From Halodesulfovibrio aestuarii (GTDB lineage Bacteria; Desulfobacterota; Desulfovibrionia; Desulfovibrionales; Desulfovibrionaceae): a stretch of DNA of 64,000 nt. The stretch lies in the NCBI RefSeq assembly GCF_050571805.1, contig NZ_CP192219.1. One strand, written 5' to 3'. Shown piece by piece: positions 62,005 through 64,000 of the stretch (positions within the stretch are counted from its first letter, which is position 1; each line of letters opens with the position of its first letter). The notes beneath the pieces are model-generated. The model ran no database searches, was not told the DNA's origin, and saw only the letters and a list, made by a program, of their open reading frames with translations. The translations under genes and the position numbers were made by a program.

Positions 62005-62679
62005 ATGCGAACAAAATGGATAGCACCTGTGGCGCTTCTGGCCGCACCGGCGATGGCATTAAGCCAGTACCTCATCTACCAGTATGCCCCTGTTGAACAG
62101 GTAATGGGCATAGTGCAGAAGGTGTTTTACACTCACCTGCCGCTGGCATGGTGGTCACTCCTCAGCTTCTTCTGTGTATTCGTTGCCTCCATTATGTATT
62201 TGAAAACCCGCAAGCGTTTCTGGGACAATGTCGCAGCAGCATCAGCAGAAGTGGGTGTTCTTTTCAGCGGACTGGCTCTGGTCACCGGAATGATCTGGGG
62301 ACGGCACAGCTGGGGTGTCTGGTGGACATGGGATCCGCGTCTCACCACGACCCTCGTTATGTGGTTCGTATACGCAGGCTACCTAATTCTGCGTTCCATG
62401 TCCCTTTCTACAGAACGCAAAGCTGTGGTCAGCTCTGTTGTCGGCATTGCCGCGTTCATTGATGTACCGCTTGTTTTCCTTTCCGCCCGTTTGTGGCGTT
62501 CTATCCACCCGGCTGTATTCAACAGCAAAACAGGTGGACTGGAACCGGAAATGAAAATTACGGCTATCGTCTGTGTTCTCTGCTTCGGTCTTATCTGGGC
62601 CACCCTTGTAGGCATCCGCTCCTCGCAGATGGCGCTCTCTGACCGTATTGATAATCTGACAACACATGACGAACTTTAA
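62005..62679 (+). CDS. ccmC: haem handling protein CcmC
   Basis: 224 residues, six membrane helices. WWD motif WGVWWTWDPRLTTTLVMWF with flanking His residues (KVFYTHLPLAWW, RSIHPAVF). Loads haem onto CcmE. ATG 62005 follows AGAGGA; the ATG at 61978 has no ribosome site. A 132-bp spacer separates it from ccmB. Its C-terminal helix and tail are duplicated in the next small gene. Confidence 0.94.
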   Translation: MRTKWIAPVALLAAPAMALSQYLIYQYAPVEQVMGIVQKVFYTHLPLAWWSLLSFFCVFVASIMYLKTRKRFWDNVAAASAEVGVLFSGLALVTGMIWGRHSWGVWWTWDPRLTTTLVMWFVYAGYLILRSMSLSTERKAVVSSVVGIAAFIDVPLVFLSARLWRSIHPAVFNSKTGGLEPEMKITAIVCVLCFGLIWATLVGIRSSQMALSDRIDNLTTHDEL

Positions 62680-62715
62680 CCATCTGAATAAATAAGAAAC
62701 AGAAGGGCATTCACA

Positions 62716-62871
62716 ATGGAAAGCTTTAGCTGGCCTCTTATGACGAACCTTGCAGTTATTATCTGTGCGGTCTGCTTCGGCCTTATTTGTGCAGCTCTTG
62801 TGGGTATTCGTTCATCTCAGGTGGCTCTTACAGACCGCATTGAGAAGTTAACAAAACACTACAAAAAATAA
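62716..62871 (+). CDS. 51-residue CcmD/CcmC chimeric membrane protein
   Basis: The first ~14 residues (MESFSWPLMTNLAV) parallel CcmD (MESSNWLLMANVAV), while the rest (CFGLICAALVGIRSSQVALT, then DRIEKLTKHY) parallels the CcmC C-terminus (CFGLIWATLVGIRSSQMALS, then DRIDNLTTHD). One membrane helix. The two sources differ from it mainly at silent codon positions, so the protein has been kept under selection. Weak ribosome site (AGAAGGG). It probably acts with the CcmABCD release complex. Confidence 0.75.
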   Translation: MESFSWPLMTNLAVIICAVCFGLICAALVGIRSSQVALTDRIEKLTKHYKK

Positions 62872-62907
62872 CCGCCTGAATTTACAAGGCACTCAAGGAG
62901 ATTCATC

Positions 62908-63042
62908 ATGGAAAGCTCCAACTGGCTCCTCATGGCTAACGTTGCAGTCTGGGTAGGCATTGCAGGCTACCTCTTCTTTATCGCACGCAAACATTGCGAG
63001 TTAAGCAAACGCGTTCGCCAAATGGAGCTGCTGAATGACTAA
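62908..63042 (+). CDS. ccmD: small membrane protein CcmD
   Basis: 44 residues: one membrane helix (VAVWVGIAGYLFFIARKHCE) and a charged cytosolic tail, as in CcmD, which links CcmABC to CcmE. AAGGAG precedes ATG. The stop overlaps the next gene. Confidence 0.8.
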   Translation: MESSNWLLMANVAVWVGIAGYLFFIARKHCELSKRVRQMELLND

Positions 63043-63610
63043 TGCTCCAATGAGGCAACCGACTACGGTTGCAAAAATATTCATTGCGGCAATCCTTCTG
63101 GGATTTGCTGTAATGCTCGTTACCTCGAGCTTTTACCGTACCAAGCACCCGAGCCTGACCAAAGTTGTCCAGCCTCGCAACACGGTTTCCGCAGAAGCTA
63201 AAAACGATAGCTCTGCACACATTGCAGAGCTTATGGGCAAGCTCAAAGAAGACGCAAACAATGTGAAGCTGCTTGAAGAAATTGCCCAGCATTTTATGGA
63301 TGATGGAGAATACAGTCAGGCTCGCATGTTTATCCAGCGCGGCATTACAGCCCAGCCGAATAACGCGCACCTGTTCTACATGCTCGGCATGGCCAACTTT
63401 AAGCTGCAAAGCTACAGCAAAGCAGCTAAAGCTTTTGAGACCTCTATTGCTATTGCAGATGATCCTTCTGCGCGCTATAATCTGGGGGTACTGCTTAAGT
63501 ACTATCTGGATAAACCAGCAGAGGGTAACGAACAGTTTAAAAAGATTGTTTCCTCATCTGCCAATAAAAATCTTAAAGCCGCTGCGCAAAAAGAACTCAA
63601 TGACAAATAA
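63035..63610 (+). CDS. membrane-anchored TPR protein of the ccm operon (CcmH/CcmI-like)
   Basis: 191 residues. One N-terminal membrane helix (~13-33), then about three TPR units (~70-185: EEIAQHFMDDGEYSQARMFI, FYMLGMANFKLQSYSKAAKA). In E. coli the TPR part of CcmH/CcmI holds apocytochrome c for CcmF; the same role is likely. Overlaps ccmD (ATGACTAA). No CcmG or Cys-active CcmH is in the window. Confidence 0.82.
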   Translation: MTNAPMRQPTTVAKIFIAAILLGFAVMLVTSSFYRTKHPSLTKVVQPRNTVSAEAKNDSSAHIAELMGKLKEDANNVKLLEEIAQHFMDDGEYSQARMFIQRGITAQPNNAHLFYMLGMANFKLQSYSKAAKAFETSIAIADDPSARYNLGVLLKYYLDKPAEGNEQFKKIVSSSANKNLKAAAQKELNDK

Positions 63611-63634
63611 ATTTAACAGATTACACTAACGCAC

Positions 63635-63668
63635 AAAGCGCATTGCACTTGCAATGCGCTTTTTTTAT
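63635..63668 (+). terminator. terminator of the ccm operon
   Basis: AAAGCGCATTGC, loop ACTT, GCAATGCGCTTTTTTT. Confidence 0.92.
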
Positions 63669-63790
63669 ACCCGATACGTATTGTACATGAAGCCCATTTG
63701 TCTCATGCTGTATCAGATCATCTTTTAAAGATTTTATGGTATAGTCCCTACGAAATCGGTTTCACTACTACTAAAAAGTATAATCAACCG

Positions 63791-63819
63791 TTGACATAGA
63801 ATCAAAGGGCGCATACGCT
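63791..63819 (+). promoter_or_regulatory. guaB promoter
   Basis: TTGACA (63791-63796), 17-bp spacer, TACGCT (63814-63819). Transcription would begin near 63826, giving a ~130-base leader. Confidence 0.6.
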
Positions 63820-63879
63820 AACGGGATTACCTAAAGTACTATCCGCCTAAACACACTAGGGAAGAAAGTACTGAACTCC

Positions 63880-63923
63880 AGGCCGGTTAAACGCGTGAAT
63901 TTACGCTACTGTGGCCTTTTTTA
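63880..63923 (+). terminator. leader terminator/attenuator upstream of guaB
   Basis: AGGCC (63880) pairs with GGCCT (63913-63917) around an inner GCGT/ACGC stem, followed by six T, between the promoter and guaB. Upstream the leader repeats AAAGTACT twice (63833, 63865), able to form alternative pairings. Fits conditional termination; no known riboswitch class recognised. Confidence 0.5.
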
Positions 63924-63957
63924 ATAGCTACCCAAAACTTATTTGGAGACCCACACA

Positions 63958-64000
63958 ATGAGCGTAATCTTAGGCAAAGCACTGACTTTTGACGACGTGT
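63958..64000 (+). CDS. guaB: IMP dehydrogenase, N-terminal start
   Basis: Only 14 codons visible: MSVILGKALTFDDV, the conserved beginning of GuaB (ALTFDDVLLLP). TTTGGAGAC precedes the ATG. It oxidises IMP to XMP, the committed step to GMP. The rest lies beyond the right edge. Confidence 0.85.
   Translation, partial: MSVILGKALTFDDV

Noticed and set aside
63791..63805. FNR-like site overlapping the guaB promoter (TTGAC...ATCAA)
   Set aside because: The gap between half-sites is five bases, not four, and the sequence is fully explained as a -35 element.

Overview
The window looks like chromosomal DNA of a marine sulfate-reducing bacterium of the Desulfovibrio/Halodesulfovibrio type. This is inferred from gene content, not from a database match. 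The pointers are a CcmE with the CxxxY haem-binding motif known from Desulfovibrio, a desulforedoxin-like small protein, a tungsten-type aldehyde:ferredoxin oxidoreductase, a TrkAH pair, heptose-LPS genes, moderate GC and AT-rich spacers.

Layout. 1-2.4 kb: the start of an aldo/keto reductase running off the left edge, a secreted beta-barrel protein and a 190-bp internally deleted IS3-type element. 2.4-16.3 kb (minus strand): the most unusual region, a two-partner secretion locus. It has a TpsB/FhaC/CdiB-type transporter, a 2677-residue filamentous exoprotein with a variable C-terminal toxin, its immunity gene, and then a train of displaced toxin-immunity cassettes. Four copies of a 158-bp linker mark the exchange point, and two tandem duplications of about 1.06-1.07 kb and a mosaic immunity gene record past recombination. 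16.8-18.0 kb: a tRNA-Ser 3' fragment (an att scar), decayed phage-type genes and an intact tRNA-Thr(CGT). 18-25 kb: a cyclase-family hydrolase, an HU-like protein, a GntR/FCD regulator, a TAXI-TRAP remnant, a LarA-like protein, two small envelope proteins driven by near-identical promoters, a DJ-1/PfpI protein and glutamate decarboxylase. 25-34 kb: AOR, a NarL/NarX-like two-component pair, DUF1269, VOC, MerR plus a carboxymuconolactone decarboxylase-family target, and TrkA/TrkH. 34-41 kb: a BMP-type purine-nucleoside ABC transporter next to a Gpt-like phosphoribosyltransferase and an rRNA methyltransferase. 41-50 kb: a GT2-like protein, a TrmH-like methyltransferase, tandem NhaD/CitMHS_2-like antiporters and a CbiMQO-type metal transporter. 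50-57 kb: a YczE-like/cytidylate-kinase fusion, MarR, a large MscS channel, a desulforedoxin-like protein, heptosyltransferase, GmhB and a CNNM/CBS protein. 58-63.6 kb: a cytochrome c maturation operon ccmE-F-A-B-C-(chimera)-D-TPR. The right edge holds the start of guaB behind a leader with a terminator hairpin.

How the genes work together. TpsB is predicted to export the long exoprotein, whose tail poisons neighbours, while the adjacent immunity protein protects siblings. Silent downstream cassettes can replace the tail by recombination in the 158-bp linker. The purine transporter feeds nucleosides to salvage (Gpt) and guaB completes GMP supply. The ccm operon supports the many c-type cytochromes expected in such an organism.
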